Shown here in pieces: positions 51,513 through 61,387 of a DNA stretch of 64,000 bases. Position numbers and translations under genes: made by a program. The stretch lies in the IMG/VR virus record IMGVR_UViG_3300027977_000033, positions 1-64,000 of that record, one strand, 5' to 3'. The DNA is from a virus. Each line of letters opens with the position of its first letter. Position 1 is the first letter of the stretch. A model generated the notes under the pieces. It searched no databases, had not been told where the DNA came from, and saw nothing but the letters and a program-made list of their open reading frames with translations.

Positions 51513-52604
51513 TTAGTTTGTTTCTTTGGTTTTTGCCAAGTAGGTCACCTCTCCTCCACCTTTCAATAGATTGGCTTCGTTGAGTTTATCCTCCAAGGCT
51601 TGTTTTGCTTGTTGTTTTTGGCCACGAGGAAATGATTCCGCGTAGGCTTTTTCTAGCTTGCTCCACGATATGGTGGCGCATGCCGAAAATTGTTCTGCTG
51701 TTAATTTGTCTTTGATGATGTCGTACGTTTGCGTGGCGTCAACGATTTCTTTTTTGCCGGCGCGAGATTTGAGCTCATAGCCTGGGATGTCGCCACCCGA
51801 CATACGGAAGTCCATATTTGATTTCTTGACGCTGTCGCACCACCTCTCCATGACGCGACGGATGGATTCAGCCTGCGATCTCTGGTCAGGAGTCGCAAGA
51901 GTAAGCGGGTCTGCGAGTACCGGCAACTCTGCGTCTCGGAGCATGTCGTATCCTTTGCTGATGACGAGGGCTTTCGAATGTAGTGCTTTGCATGTTCCTT
52001 TGTTTCCACAGTAAAGACATCCTTTCTCCGTCGGGTTCAGTTCCGGTTCTGGTTGCTGAGCCCGAGCAATGATTGTTTCTACGCGGAGTCTAAGCCGATC
52101 GTAATCTTTGTCACGACTAAAAGTATGTCTGCTGATCATGTTGATGCGAGGTTGTGCGAAGACCACTTCGACTTCGTCAATCTCTTTCCATTTCTCGAAA
52201 ACCCCCACGGCGTACGCCCAGCCCTGAATGTTATCTTCCGCGTCATCCACGGCATGCCATCCGAACTTGGCGTCACCAATCTTGGCTTTGCCTTTCCCGA
52301 TCAGTACGATGTCGGCAGTACCGAATGTCTTACCTTCGGCAATCTGCAACTGCACTTCTGGGAGGTCGGCAATGATTTCGCCCAGCTCATTCTTCATTCC
52401 TTGGAAAACATCGGCAACCATCAACACATTCTTCTTCTGCCATTCGTCTAGACCCTCGTAGTTCCCTGTCTCGAGAGCTTTGTGCATCATCGTTCCCTCT
52501 TGAGCGGCGATAGAACCCCCTTCCGTTGGCTGTGGTTCGTTGTCCCATCCGGGGCAAATCTCCCGCCATTTGAGTGAACTTGGTCCGTATTTGTGGTGGC
52601 TCAT
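51513..52604 (-). CDS. DUF2800 / Cas4-RecB-like PD-(D/E)XK exonuclease
   Basis: 363 residues. MSHHKYGPSSLKWREICPGW, then EGTMMHKALE, TADIVLIGKGKAKIGDAKFG and CLYCGNKGTCKALHSKA match DUF2800 nucleases of the RecB/Cas4 superfamily: a His-x(n)-Asp...Asp-x-K active site and Cys cluster. Likely processes DNA ends in recombination or repair with the possible ssDNA-binding protein. Overlaps the helicase gene start by four bases. Confidence 0.8.
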   Translation of the reverse strand: MSHHKYGPSSLKWREICPGWDNEPQPTEGGSIAAQEGTMMHKALETGNYEGLDEWQKKNVLMVADVFQGMKNELGEIIADLPEVQLQIAEGKTFGTADIVLIGKGKAKIGDAKFGWHAVDDAEDNIQGWAYAVGVFEKWKEIDEVEVVFAQPRINMISRHTFSRDKDYDRLRLRVETIIARAQQPEPELNPTEKGCLYCGNKGTCKALHSKALVISKGYDMLRDAELPVLADPLTLATPDQRSQAESIRRVMERWCDSVKKSNMDFRMSGGDIPGYELKSRAGKKEIVDATQTYDIIKDKLTAEQFSACATISWSKLEKAYAESFPRGQKQQAKQALEDKLNEANLLKGGGEVTYLAKTKETN

Positions 52605-53875
52605 AGTATTGCTCCTAATGTGTCCCCGTCCGATAGTGTTTCAATGTTGTGGAGTTTTCGACGGAGGCTCCTAGCGATTTGTGTTTCAACGGTTCCGTTT
52701 GCGAAAAGCAAGTATTGCCTACTGGGAGACAAAGCTCCCGCTCGATGAATTCTTCCGAGAGCCTGCTTGGTATCGATCGCCGAGTACGTTGGCGCGATAA
52801 GACTGATTCTTGGTACTCCTTGCAGGTCATGTAGGGACAATCCAACACCACCCGCCTGAATCATGCAAGCACATATTTTTACTTTGTTTGCTTGAAAGTC
52901 CGCGATATTCCGTACACGGTCATCATCTTTCTGATCGCCAATGATTTCTGTCGATTCCTCTCTGACAAGGTTTCGGTAGGCTTCAAGCGATTGTCGAAAA
53001 TTGAAGAAAGCAACGACAGCGTTTCCTTCTGCAATCGCTTGTTCGGTAAGTTCGACAAAGACAGGTACACGCATCAACTCCGCTTCTTGCCTCGCACGGA
53101 GTTTGATCGTGAGCGGATTGTCGCTCCATCTTTTAGCTTTGAGTTCCGAGATTTGCGCTTGCATTTTTTCGTAGATGATGTCGACGTCCCCCATGTCGTA
53201 GCACTCTGCAAACACGGAGTTGCTTGGGAAAGCGTCCCCGAGGTCAGCGATTCGGATGCGGTGTCCTTTCTCCGGAAAAATAGATCTGTGAATTTCTTGT
53301 AGCATTTTCTTTCCGCCCATGAAAGCCAGACCACGGCCCCATGGGGCAGGTCGACAACCCATCTTGTAATTCCACCGGTAGAAGTCGTGGTATTCATGGA
53401 GGCCCAACATGAAGCCTGTCGCTCGCATGTCCAGCGGATTCTCTGCAGCGGTCGCGGATAACATCAGTACTGGGTACTTCTTAGAGCCCGTAAGTATTTT
53501 AGCGTTAACGCTTGTTGGTCCTTTACACCGGTGAACTTCGTCAAAAATTAAAAGTTTCGCCCCTCGGAAAGTCCACTCCCAACTCTTGGCGTCGTTCCAT
53601 TTTCCGAACCTTGTCTTCCCGGTCTTTAACTTCTCGTAGTTTATAACGTCATGCGTTATACCCCCTCGTTCTAGCCATTCTTTCCAAGATGGGATAACTG
53701 CTTTTGGGCAGACGACAATGACGTCCGCTTGTAATTGTTGGGCAAGCCAGACGGCTTTGGCTGTTTTACCTGTGCCAGTATCGCTGGCGTCGAGGGCTAC
53801 GTTATTTTTCTGAAGACTTTGTAATAGAGCTTCCGCTCCCGGTTTCTGCCACTCGAACAATGTGATGTCTGCCAT
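52601..53875 (-). CDS. SNF2-like SF2 helicase
   Basis: 424 residues. Walker A SDTGTGKTAKA (residues 31-41), Walker B IFDEVHRCKG (Asp112-His115), motif III LMLSATAAENP, and C-terminal QALGRIHRAGALSP (motif VI) make a superfamily 2 helicase of the SNF2/RapA class. It likely remodels or unwinds DNA during replication or recombination. Its 5' end overlaps the RuvC-like gene by 74 bases, indicating tight coupling. Confidence 0.85.
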   Translation of the reverse strand: MADITLFEWQKPGAEALLQSLQKNNVALDASDTGTGKTAKAVWLAQQLQADVIVVCPKAVIPSWKEWLERGGITHDVINYEKLKTGKTRFGKWNDAKSWEWTFRGAKLLIFDEVHRCKGPTSVNAKILTGSKKYPVLMLSATAAENPLDMRATGFMLGLHEYHDFYRWNYKMGCRPAPWGRGLAFMGGKKMLQEIHRSIFPEKGHRIRIADLGDAFPSNSVFAECYDMGDVDIIYEKMQAQISELKAKRWSDNPLTIKLRARQEAELMRVPVFVELTEQAIAEGNAVVAFFNFRQSLEAYRNLVREESTEIIGDQKDDDRVRNIADFQANKVKICACMIQAGGVGLSLHDLQGVPRISLIAPTYSAIDTKQALGRIHRAGALSPSRQYLLFANGTVETQIARSLRRKLHNIETLSDGDTLGAIL

Positions 53876-54311
53876 ATTCGAGAATCAATAGTGCATCCGC
53901 CGTCGACAATGTCACGCTCAAATTTGGAAATCTTCTTTGAGCTTCAGCTTTCAGTTTATTCTTCCATTCTGTTTTGCTGGCCATGCCTTTGCTGTTTCCC
54001 AAGCTCAGAGCTTTTTGCCACGCTTGCGGACGAACCATTTCGATTCGGTACCCTAGCGTCATAGCCACTCCTAGGATAAACCCAAACCCTCGGCCAAAGT
54101 TAAACATTGCTGAACCCGGACTGCCCGCCCCACCCACGTAACCACCCACTTGTTCGATTACGATCACGTCGTGGCACACTCGAAGACTTTTTAGCTTACC
54201 CAGCACATCTCCCTCGGTCTCAGGCATTTTTACAGCATCGGCCATACCGTTCACAGTAATGGACGCTATGCCCCCACTCGCTCCAGGATCAATAGCTACC
54301 ATCCAGATCAT
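53802..54311 (-). CDS. RuvC-like Holliday junction resolvase
   Basis: 169 residues. VAIDPGASGGIASI (first Asp), VIVIEQVGGYVG (Glu) and LSTADALLILEYGRH (Asp) give the RNase H-like catalytic acids of phage RuvC-type resolvases. It resolves branched DNA before packaging. It starts the minus-strand replication operon, divergent from the terminase gene 49 bases away; a shared promoter region is likely. Confidence 0.8.
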   Translation of the reverse strand: MIWMVAIDPGASGGIASITVNGMADAVKMPETEGDVLGKLKSLRVCHDVIVIEQVGGYVGGAGSPGSAMFNFGRGFGFILGVAMTLGYRIEMVRPQAWQKALSLGNSKGMASKTEWKNKLKAEAQRRFPNLSVTLSTADALLILEYGRHHIVRVAETGSGSSITKSSEK

Positions 54312-54360
54312 CTCTTATAAAAAGAGTGGATTGCCAAGCGGATTCTGATACTATCAAGTG

Positions 54361-56058
54361 ATGCTCCAGATAGAGAAGTATGGCCGGTTGTGGCCGGAGG
54401 GGGCGACCCAGCTTACTATTGAACTACTTGCTTTTCGGGAGGGCATTAACCCCGAGCAGGGGGGATTGGGCAAAGAGCAACACTTCTGGAACGTCGTGGA
54501 GATGCTTTGGCCGTATCACCCAAAGAAAAATCCTACTGGGTTCCAACGCAATCCGTGGGCGGATGATCAGATCGCCGAGCTCTGCAAGTGGAATTATCTC
54601 GGCATCTCTGGCCCCAAGTCCTCCGCAAAGACGGAGGTGGTTGGGTTGTGGGGATTAGTTAATTGGTACTGCGCTCCTTTTGACACGTTGGTCTTGGTGA
54701 CCACTACGTCGGTTCGCGAGGCCCGTAAGCGTATGTGGGGTCGAGTCCGTGAGCGTCACATGCAGGCCAAAGTCATGCCAGGCAAGCTAGTCGACTCGAT
54801 GGGCAAGCTAGTGTTAGAGGAGGGTAGTAGCGACCGCTCAAGCATTACTCTCGTCCCCTCGGCAAAAGACAAAGAGAAAGAAGCGTCGGAGAAGTTGCTC
54901 GGCCTGAAGAACAAGAGAGTGTTTCTCCTGATTGACGAGGCCACGGACGTATCGCCCGCTATTTTTGAAGCGACCGCCAATCTTTCCGCCAATCCGTTTT
55001 TTCAATGTGTCGCCTGCGGTAACTTTAATTCTGCCTATGACCCGTTTGGCCAGTTCGTTACCCCCACGGCAGGCTGGCAGTCTATCACCGTAGACGAGGG
55101 AGGGTGGGAGACTAAAGACGGTTTCTGTCTGCATTTAGACGGAGAGAAAACTCCCAACCTAGAGCATGACGACAAGTGGCCTTTCTTGCTGACGGGTAAA
55201 AAACTAGACGAGGACCGGAAGCGTCTTGGGGAGAACTCTCTGTCTTATTGGAGGTTTATTCGCTCCTTCCCTGCTCCGGCAGGCTCGGAGGAGAACATAT
55301 ACAGCGAGGCGGATTTGCGTAAGTTCGAGGCGCACAAGACCGCTATGTGGGTGGGAGCTAAACAGCCCATTCCCGTGGCCGGTTTTGATCCTGGCTTCAC
55401 CAACGGAGGGGATAGGTCGGTCTTGTTTCTCGGGAAGTACGGAGAGACAGATGCGGGTATGACAGTATTTTTTGACAAGTACGTCGAGCTTCGAGAGAAC
55501 TCGTCTATTCGAGATAACCCCCGTAACTTTCAGATTGCTCAAGCATTGAAGTCCGAGTGCGAGAAGTATGGGGTGTTACCTAGATATCTGGCGGTCGACG
55601 CCACCGGAGCCGGAGATCCCCTTTGCGATATTATTGCCACGATTTGGAGCCCCTCTATTTTGAGGGTTAAGTTTTCTGAAAGGCCCAGCGGTATGGCCGT
55701 CAGCCGGTCGTCCCATATAAAGGCGGAGGAGTCTTACGGGAACCGAGTTTCCGAGCTTTGGTATGTCGGTAGAGAGTTCTTGAGGGCTAACCAAGTTCGG
55801 GGGGTTACCGTTGATTTGGCTAGGGAGTTGGTTGGGAGGCAGTACAGGACTGCCGAGCGGGGTAAGATATACATAGAAGCCAAGAGGGATATGAAGGCTA
55901 GGTTCGGGAGATCCCCCGACATAGCTGACGCAGCCTTCCTTATGCTAGATGTATGCCGTCAAAGGGCTAACGCTATAGCTGGGACTACTGTGGCTGGGGG
56001 TGGCAAATACCGAGACTTCTTAGACTTTACCAAAAAAGTTGATGCCTTATATTCTTGA
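54361..56058 (+). CDS. terL: Terminase large subunit
   Basis: 565 residues from ATG 54361 (GTG 54358 is also in frame). Walker A GPKSSAKT (residues 84-91), Walker B VFLLIDEATD, and a RNase H-like nuclease with GFDPGFTNGGDRSV, VDATGAGD and SPDIADAAF. It drives DNA packaging through the portal and cuts the genome. First plus-strand gene of the assembly block. No small terminase is adjacent; the HTH gene at 39420 may fill that role. Confidence 0.93.
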   Translation: MLQIEKYGRLWPEGATQLTIELLAFREGINPEQGGLGKEQHFWNVVEMLWPYHPKKNPTGFQRNPWADDQIAELCKWNYLGISGPKSSAKTEVVGLWGLVNWYCAPFDTLVLVTTTSVREARKRMWGRVRERHMQAKVMPGKLVDSMGKLVLEEGSSDRSSITLVPSAKDKEKEASEKLLGLKNKRVFLLIDEATDVSPAIFEATANLSANPFFQCVACGNFNSAYDPFGQFVTPTAGWQSITVDEGGWETKDGFCLHLDGEKTPNLEHDDKWPFLLTGKKLDEDRKRLGENSLSYWRFIRSFPAPAGSEENIYSEADLRKFEAHKTAMWVGAKQPIPVAGFDPGFTNGGDRSVLFLGKYGETDAGMTVFFDKYVELRENSSIRDNPRNFQIAQALKSECEKYGVLPRYLAVDATGAGDPLCDIIATIWSPSILRVKFSERPSGMAVSRSSHIKAEESYGNRVSELWYVGREFLRANQVRGVTVDLARELVGRQYRTAERGKIYIEAKRDMKARFGRSPDIADAAFLMLDVCRQRANAIAGTTVAGGGKYRDFLDFTKKVDALYS

Positions 56059-56093
56059 CCCAAGCCAAGTAATTGAGTACGTAGGAGTTTAAC

Positions 56094-58385
56094 GTGGATC
56101 AGAACCTAGAGACAATCTCCCCAGAGGGTCGGCCACCCAAATCGAGGCTTAAAGATGCTAAATCTGCTTTTGCGATCTATACGAACCTTTTGGACGCAGA
56201 TACTGATAGCGCTTCGCAACGGGTGCGCGTCCAAGCAATGCTCGATGGTGAGCCACCGTACAATCCGACCACTCTGCGGAATCTCGGCCAGTCTTATCGT
56301 TCGAATCTAAATTTCTTAGAAGCTTCGGCGGATTTGGAATATGCCCTTTCGGCTTATTCTGATTTGGTTAACGGCGTCCCGATGTTGGCCCAAGTAAAGA
56401 CCAAGTTTGGCGACGCAACCCAGCGGGGGAATTACAACCAGATTATTTCCGAAGAGTTCGACCGCGTTCTACGCAAAGACTGGGATGAGTTCTTTTACAA
56501 CCAGCAACGACTAGCCCACGAGTTTGTTGCTTATGGCGTTGGCTTTGCTTTCTTCGACGACGATACCGATTGGCGCTGGAAGGTTGCTGGGCTCCGTGAT
56601 TTTTATGTCCCGAGAGGCATACCCGCTACCGATAGTCGTATCGAATTTTGTTGCGCTCGCAGATCTTATTATGCCCACGAGTTGTACCAATATATTAAAG
56701 ACCCGAAGGCGGCCAAGGCAGTTGGGTGGGATGTAGAGGAAGCCCGTAGGGCGATTATCAACGCAGTCCCTGCCGACGTGGCTGGCACGAAACTCGAATG
56801 GGAAGAGATTCAAGTAATGCTGAAAGACAACGATCTTTCTCTTTCTTTTGCTCGTTCTGCCGAGATTCAGACCATTCACTATTATATCTTGGAGTTCGAT
56901 GGGCGGGTGACTCATGCGATCGGTCTTCGTGACGGCTCCAATCAAAATTTCCTTTTCCGCAAAGACAACCGTTTCGCAAACATTAACGAAGCTTTGGTGA
57001 TGTTCACCTACGGTATCGGCACTAACGGTACCCTTCATTCTGTCCGAGGTCTCGCCTACAAGATTTACCCCCACATCCAAGTTAACAACCGTCTACGGAA
57101 TGCCATTATCGATTCGACCTTGCTTTCGACTTCTGTGATGATCCAACCACAAACGATGGACGACTTGCAGAATCTGACCATTGCTTACAACGGACCGATG
57201 GCGATTCTCCCTCCGAATCTAAATATTGTTGAGCGGACTTCTCCAAATCTCGCAAATAACGCTTTACCGATCGCCCAAGAGCTTTCGACAATTCGCAGGA
57301 ACAACACGGGGAGTTACGCCTCACAAGTTGTGAGCTCCGCCTCGCAAGAGCGTACCGCTACCGAAGTAAGTGCCCAGCTCGAGAAAGAAGCAGTACTTTC
57401 TACGCAAGCACAGAATTTCTATTATGTTCCGTGGGGTAAGCTCCTTAAAGAACAATTTCGCCGGCTCGCTAAAGGTAATTGGAAGGACAGTCAGCCGGGA
57501 GGCGCTATCGCTATTGAGTTCCTTAAACGCCTCCGCGAACGCGGAGTTCCAATGCAAGCCCTTAAGGAGGTGTATGATGTAGCGCCCTTAAAAGCTGTCG
57601 GGTATGGGAGCGCTCAAGCTCGACTGCTGGCGTACAACGAATTTATGCAGATGTTGCCAATGCTCGACGAGACAGGTCGCGCGAATGTTATTCGCGATCG
57701 TATCGCTGTCCGTGTCGGATACGATCAGGTCGATCGTTATGCCTCTCCGAGTGCTGTGCCTCCGAGGTTACCGGTGGACGCGAAGATTGCTGAACTTGAG
57801 AATGACTCTATGCAGAGCGGGAGAAGCGTCACCGTCCAGCCCGGAGAGAACCACGCAGTCCATTTACAAATCCACGCTATGGATTCTGTTCGATTCCTAC
57901 AAGCTCTCGACCAGAACGCAGTCCCGCCTGTTGAGGCATTCAAGTATCTCTCCCTTTCCGGACCCCATATGGCTTCTCATCTCCAACAGATTTCTTCCGA
58001 TGTCAGTCGTCAGGCTGTTATCGGCCAATACAAAGATATCATCAATAAAATTACTCAAGCCGTTCAAAGACTTGGGGAAAGTCTCGCTCGTGAACAACGG
58101 CAACAGCAGGAAGCTATGGCGAAGATGCAACAGAAACAATTGCAAGACGCTATGCAGATGCAGGTTGATGATGCTAAGGGTAAGTTGCAGGCTGAGTACG
58201 CTGTTAAGATTGCTAAGGTGCAGGCAGATGCCCAGATCGACAAAGCAGCCTCAGACGCCAAGATTGCGATCAAGAGTGAAGAGGCTCGCCAACGTATGGC
58301 GCTACGAGATGCTCAAACAGCTCAGCGTCTACGGGCCCAATCCGAAAAGAATCGTTTATCGGTCGAAAAGAAAAGACTTGCTTAA
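56094..58385 (+). CDS. Portal protein
   Basis: 763 residues from GTG with TAGGAG upstream. Long helical and beta core (SYRSNLNFLEASADLEYALS, then LAHEFVAYGVGFAFFDDD), with a C-terminal helical stretch of Gln/Lys/Ala (REQQ-type coiled coil, QDAMQMQVDDAKGKLQ) typical of podovirus portals. It forms the dodecameric channel at the capsid vertex that the terminase docks to. Follows terL and precedes the scaffold, the standard order. Confidence 0.82.
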   Translation: MDQNLETISPEGRPPKSRLKDAKSAFAIYTNLLDADTDSASQRVRVQAMLDGEPPYNPTTLRNLGQSYRSNLNFLEASADLEYALSAYSDLVNGVPMLAQVKTKFGDATQRGNYNQIISEEFDRVLRKDWDEFFYNQQRLAHEFVAYGVGFAFFDDDTDWRWKVAGLRDFYVPRGIPATDSRIEFCCARRSYYAHELYQYIKDPKAAKAVGWDVEEARRAIINAVPADVAGTKLEWEEIQVMLKDNDLSLSFARSAEIQTIHYYILEFDGRVTHAIGLRDGSNQNFLFRKDNRFANINEALVMFTYGIGTNGTLHSVRGLAYKIYPHIQVNNRLRNAIIDSTLLSTSVMIQPQTMDDLQNLTIAYNGPMAILPPNLNIVERTSPNLANNALPIAQELSTIRRNNTGSYASQVVSSASQERTATEVSAQLEKEAVLSTQAQNFYYVPWGKLLKEQFRRLAKGNWKDSQPGGAIAIEFLKRLRERGVPMQALKEVYDVAPLKAVGYGSAQARLLAYNEFMQMLPMLDETGRANVIRDRIAVRVGYDQVDRYASPSAVPPRLPVDAKIAELENDSMQSGRSVTVQPGENHAVHLQIHAMDSVRFLQALDQNAVPPVEAFKYLSLSGPHMASHLQQISSDVSRQAVIGQYKDIINKITQAVQRLGESLAREQRQQQEAMAKMQQKQLQDAMQMQVDDAKGKLQAEYAVKIAKVQADAQIDKAASDAKIAIKSEEARQRMALRDAQTAQRLRAQSEKNRLSVEKKRLA

Positions 58386-58412
58386 TTTTCGGATTCTGCG
58401 ACAAACATAAGA

Positions 58413-58700
58413 ATGACTTTCCAAGAGTGGAGCAAGCGCGACGACTACGTAAAGCTTTGGGAAAAGACTTGGCAAGAGCCACACATGCGGGCTGGTCTTA
58501 CTGCTCTGATTCATCTTGGTATCCCTCAAGTTAGTATTTTGACTCCGGCGACAACTAACGGCGAGAGCATCAACATTAGAGCCCTCGCGCACTCTAGAAC
58601 CGAGGGTTGGTTTGCCGCTATAAAAGCAATCGAACTTCTCAAGACACCCACCAACGAGCAACAAGAGTTGCCAGGTCCTTGGGAGGATGCAACCAGATAA
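58413..58700 (+). CDS. Conserved small protein between portal and scaffold (95 aa)
   Basis: 95 residues. MTFQEWSKRDDYVKLWEKTW, then LIHLGIPQVSILTPATTNGE and HSRTEGWFAAIKAIELL. Small proteins with the same HLG...GWF..AI pattern occur between portal and scaffold genes in other aquatic phages. No function is assigned; perhaps a head assembly accessory. Confidence 0.6.
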   Translation: MTFQEWSKRDDYVKLWEKTWQEPHMRAGLTALIHLGIPQVSILTPATTNGESINIRALAHSRTEGWFAAIKAIELLKTPTNEQQELPGPWEDATR

Positions 58701-58717
58701 AATAAGAAAACAAATAT

Positions 58718-59995
58718 ATGGCAACAAATTCTGATATTGGATCTCTCGGAGAAGCGCTGAATTCCGCCCTCGGGAACACAGAAGCTCCTTTGGCTTCCGC
58801 TACTCCACTTTCCCAGAACCCTGTGATTGAGCCGTCCACTACTCCTGCTACGGCTCCAGTCACCGAAACTAACACCGCTGTTACAGCTCCAGCAGAAGCT
58901 GTCAAAGAGACCGAGACTAAACCTGCTGAAGTAGATCTGGCTAAAACTCCCGAGATCAAAACCCCCTCTAAACTTATCGATTCATTGTTGACTCCCGAGG
59001 CTGAAAAGACAAAGACTGTTGCCAAGGCTGAAGGCGAACTTACTGAAGAAGAAAAACTTCCAGGAAAGGCGACTAACTCTGCTAACTCTGCTTTTGCTGC
59101 CAAAGCTAGGGCGTTGAAAGCTGCTGAACAGGAGTTGGCTACCCTAAAGCAAGAACTTGAAAAGTCTCGCAACGCTGGTAATGCAGAAGCTTCGTCAGAA
59201 GTTCAGAGCATCAAATCTGAACTCGAAGAGGCTCGTAAGTTAGTTTCTGATTACGAGAGCCAACTTTCTTTGGTCAGGGTTGAATCCACTCGCGAATACA
59301 AACGTACTATCAGCGAGCCGTTGGCTAAAGCCGAGAAAGGCTTGGCTGATTCCATAGCTGGTTACGAAGGGCTTAACGTGAAAGATGTCCTCAAAGTATT
59401 GGACATTAAAGACCCAGCCCAACGCAGAGCAGAGTTTAAGGATGTGATGAATGGCGTAGACGCGATGGATGCGTGGGCTGTTAAGACAAAGTTGGATGAG
59501 ATCGAGCAACTTCGTTCTCGTAAGGAGGATATGCTTAAGTCCGCCAACGATACACTAGCCCAAATCGAAAGGCAGGAAACGGCCGCTGAACAGGAAGCTA
59601 GGCTTACTTTTGACAAGCAAGCCGACGTTGCCTTCGAAAACACTTGGGGCCAGTTCGAAGACTCTTTTCCAATTCTCAAACGAGGACAGACGCCCGAGTG
59701 GGATAACACGATCAAAGCTCTTCGTGAGCAGGCGGTTTATCTGGACAAGCAACCGCTCGATCACCAGCAACGTGCCACCCTCACGTATCAAGCCGTTTTG
59801 TTCCCTCTTGCTGTTCAGGTTGTTCGTGATCTGACAGAGAAGAGCAATGCGACTATTGCTGACCTTAAGGCTCAGTTACAGAAGTTGCAGGTAGCAACTC
59901 CTGGAGCTGGAGCTGGGGTTAATAATACTCCGTCCGCCGGATTGCCTTCTAACGTCGGATTCCTAGAAGCTCTCGAAAAATCGATGGGTCGCTAA
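58718..59995 (+). CDS. Scaffolding protein
   Basis: 425 residues. The first 120 are Ala/Pro/Thr-rich and acidic (disordered); the middle (residues 120-320) is strongly helical coiled coil (KAAEQELATLKQELEKSR and SAREQE-like repeats); the end is a short helix (FLEALEKSMGR), as in phage scaffolds that hold the coat via a C-terminal helix. Position between portal and coat genes is decisive. It should leave or be removed during head maturation. Confidence 0.8.
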   Translation: MATNSDIGSLGEALNSALGNTEAPLASATPLSQNPVIEPSTTPATAPVTETNTAVTAPAEAVKETETKPAEVDLAKTPEIKTPSKLIDSLLTPEAEKTKTVAKAEGELTEEEKLPGKATNSANSAFAAKARALKAAEQELATLKQELEKSRNAGNAEASSEVQSIKSELEEARKLVSDYESQLSLVRVESTREYKRTISEPLAKAEKGLADSIAGYEGLNVKDVLKVLDIKDPAQRRAEFKDVMNGVDAMDAWAVKTKLDEIEQLRSRKEDMLKSANDTLAQIERQETAAEQEARLTFDKQADVAFENTWGQFEDSFPILKRGQTPEWDNTIKALREQAVYLDKQPLDHQQRATLTYQAVLFPLAVQVVRDLTEKSNATIADLKAQLQKLQVATPGAGAGVNNTPSAGLPSNVGFLEALEKSMGR

Positions 59996-60753
59996 TGCTA
60001 GTCGTACTGCCAGTCGGTCCTCAGGATCGGGAGCAGGCGATTCGCTGGGTTGATTGGGTTGAAGAACTCGGGGGAATCGGTAGTCATCGATTGATGGTTG
60101 CCTGTGCTCGTAGAGTGCCGAACCCAACTGAGATCAGTCGGCATTACGAACTGTATGTCCCTCACGACGAGGACGAGCGTGGCTGGCCTATGAGCCCTAA
60201 CCATTTGTTCAAGCGTGTAACTCAGCATATTACTTGGGGCCCGAATCCAGAGGCTTACTTTTGGTGCGAGCCAGACTGCATTCCCCTTATTTCTGGTTGG
60301 CACGATCTTCTCGATTCCGAGTACCGTGCCTGCGGTCAGTATTTTATGGGGGCTCAAGTTAAAGTGGAAGGTACTCCTGAGCATATGAGTGGGAATGCTA
60401 TCTACCCCAAGAACGTAATGGAACGTGCTTTCAACTTAGTTCACGCTGATCTTGCAGCGTTTGACGTTGTCGGTGCTGAGCAGATTATTGGGCAAGCCTA
60501 TTGGACTAAATCGATTCAGCATGTTTGGCGTAAGGACGAGGGTCGTAACTTTACCTTCCCGGATCAGGCCAGCGTCGATGCTATGGTCAGTAAGGAAGCC
60601 GTTATGTTCCATCAAAATAAAGACGGGACTCTAATCGAAAGGCTTCGTGAGCGTCGGTCTCCGAAGAAAGTAGAGGTGCCCAAAACTCCCGAAGTAAAAC
60701 CGAAAAAGCGTCGGATGCGTAGGAAAACTGGAAGTGAAGATCCTACCAAATAA
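59995..60753 (+). CDS. Glycosyltransferase-like protein (252 aa)
   Basis: Starts in the TAATG overlap with the scaffold stop. A start like LVVLPVGPQDREQAIRWVDW resembles a Rossmann-like fold; EAYFWCEPDCIPLISGWHDL has an acidic spot similar to GT-A DxD motifs. The last 40 residues are Lys/Arg/Pro-rich. It groups with a FkbM methyltransferase and another glycosyltransferase. It may decorate a virion protein or cell-surface glycan; the target is not known. Confidence 0.55.
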   Translation: MLVVLPVGPQDREQAIRWVDWVEELGGIGSHRLMVACARRVPNPTEISRHYELYVPHDEDERGWPMSPNHLFKRVTQHITWGPNPEAYFWCEPDCIPLISGWHDLLDSEYRACGQYFMGAQVKVEGTPEHMSGNAIYPKNVMERAFNLVHADLAAFDVVGAEQIIGQAYWTKSIQHVWRKDEGRNFTFPDQASVDAMVSKEAVMFHQNKDGTLIERLRERRSPKKVEVPKTPEVKPKKRRMRRKTGSEDPTK

Positions 60754-61387
60754 CATTGCTGTACTAGAAAACGATTCGCATATCTCCCGCTGGGTCGAAG
60801 AGACCGGGAAGTTAGATCACGATGAGTATTCTCTCCCGATTATTCTAAAGCATATCAAGGATGGCGATTACGTTGTCGACGCCGGGGCTTTCATTGGTGA
60901 CCACACCGTAGCCTATGTTAGGGCTGTCGGGTCTACCGGAAGAGTCTATGCCTTTGAGCCAAACATATCAGCGTACGAATGTTTAGTTTATAATTGTCCA
61001 TCCGCCATAACTGTTAAGGCTGGGCTTAGTGATAAACCCAGTAGCCAGTTCTTCTCTGTAGCGGATAACGCTGGGTCGAGTCGTATAACTGATTCTGGTG
61101 ACAGAGTTGTTTTTGTTGTGACCTTGGATTCTTACGATTTACCTAGGCTAGATTTCTTTAAATTGGATGTAGAGGGATTTGAGGTATCAGCTTTGAAGGG
61201 GGCCAAGAAAACTATAAATAAGCACCGCCCAGTCATGTGGATCGAGGTTAACGAACATGCCTTACAACAACGTGGAGAATCCCCTATCTCATTAATCACT
61301 TATCTCAGGTCTGAACTCGGGTACGGATTGGAATCGTTCCCTCCTGAGGAAGGACCCCAATACGATCTTTTATGCAAGCCTCTGTAG
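60734..61387 (+). CDS. FkbM-family methyltransferase
   Basis: 217 residues from GTG 60734, overlapping the previous gene by 20 bases. VVDAGAFIGDHTVAYVRAVG is the SAM-binding motif, VYAFEPNISAYECL follows, and LDFFKLDVEGFEVSALKGAK is the FkbM signature. These enzymes O-methylate sugars or polyketides. Flanked by two glycosyltransferase-like genes, it likely methylates the same glycan. Confidence 0.82.
   Translation: MKILPNNIAVLENDSHISRWVEETGKLDHDEYSLPIILKHIKDGDYVVDAGAFIGDHTVAYVRAVGSTGRVYAFEPNISAYECLVYNCPSAITVKAGLSDKPSSQFFSVADNAGSSRITDSGDRVVFVVTLDSYDLPRLDFFKLDVEGFEVSALKGAKKTINKHRPVMWIEVNEHALQQRGESPISLITYLRSELGYGLESFPPEEGPQYDLLCKPL

Noticed and set aside
57604-58410. 268-codon frame overlapping the portal
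   Set aside because: Out of frame with a strongly supported portal; Arg/Leu/Ser-rich composition typical of a shadow frame.
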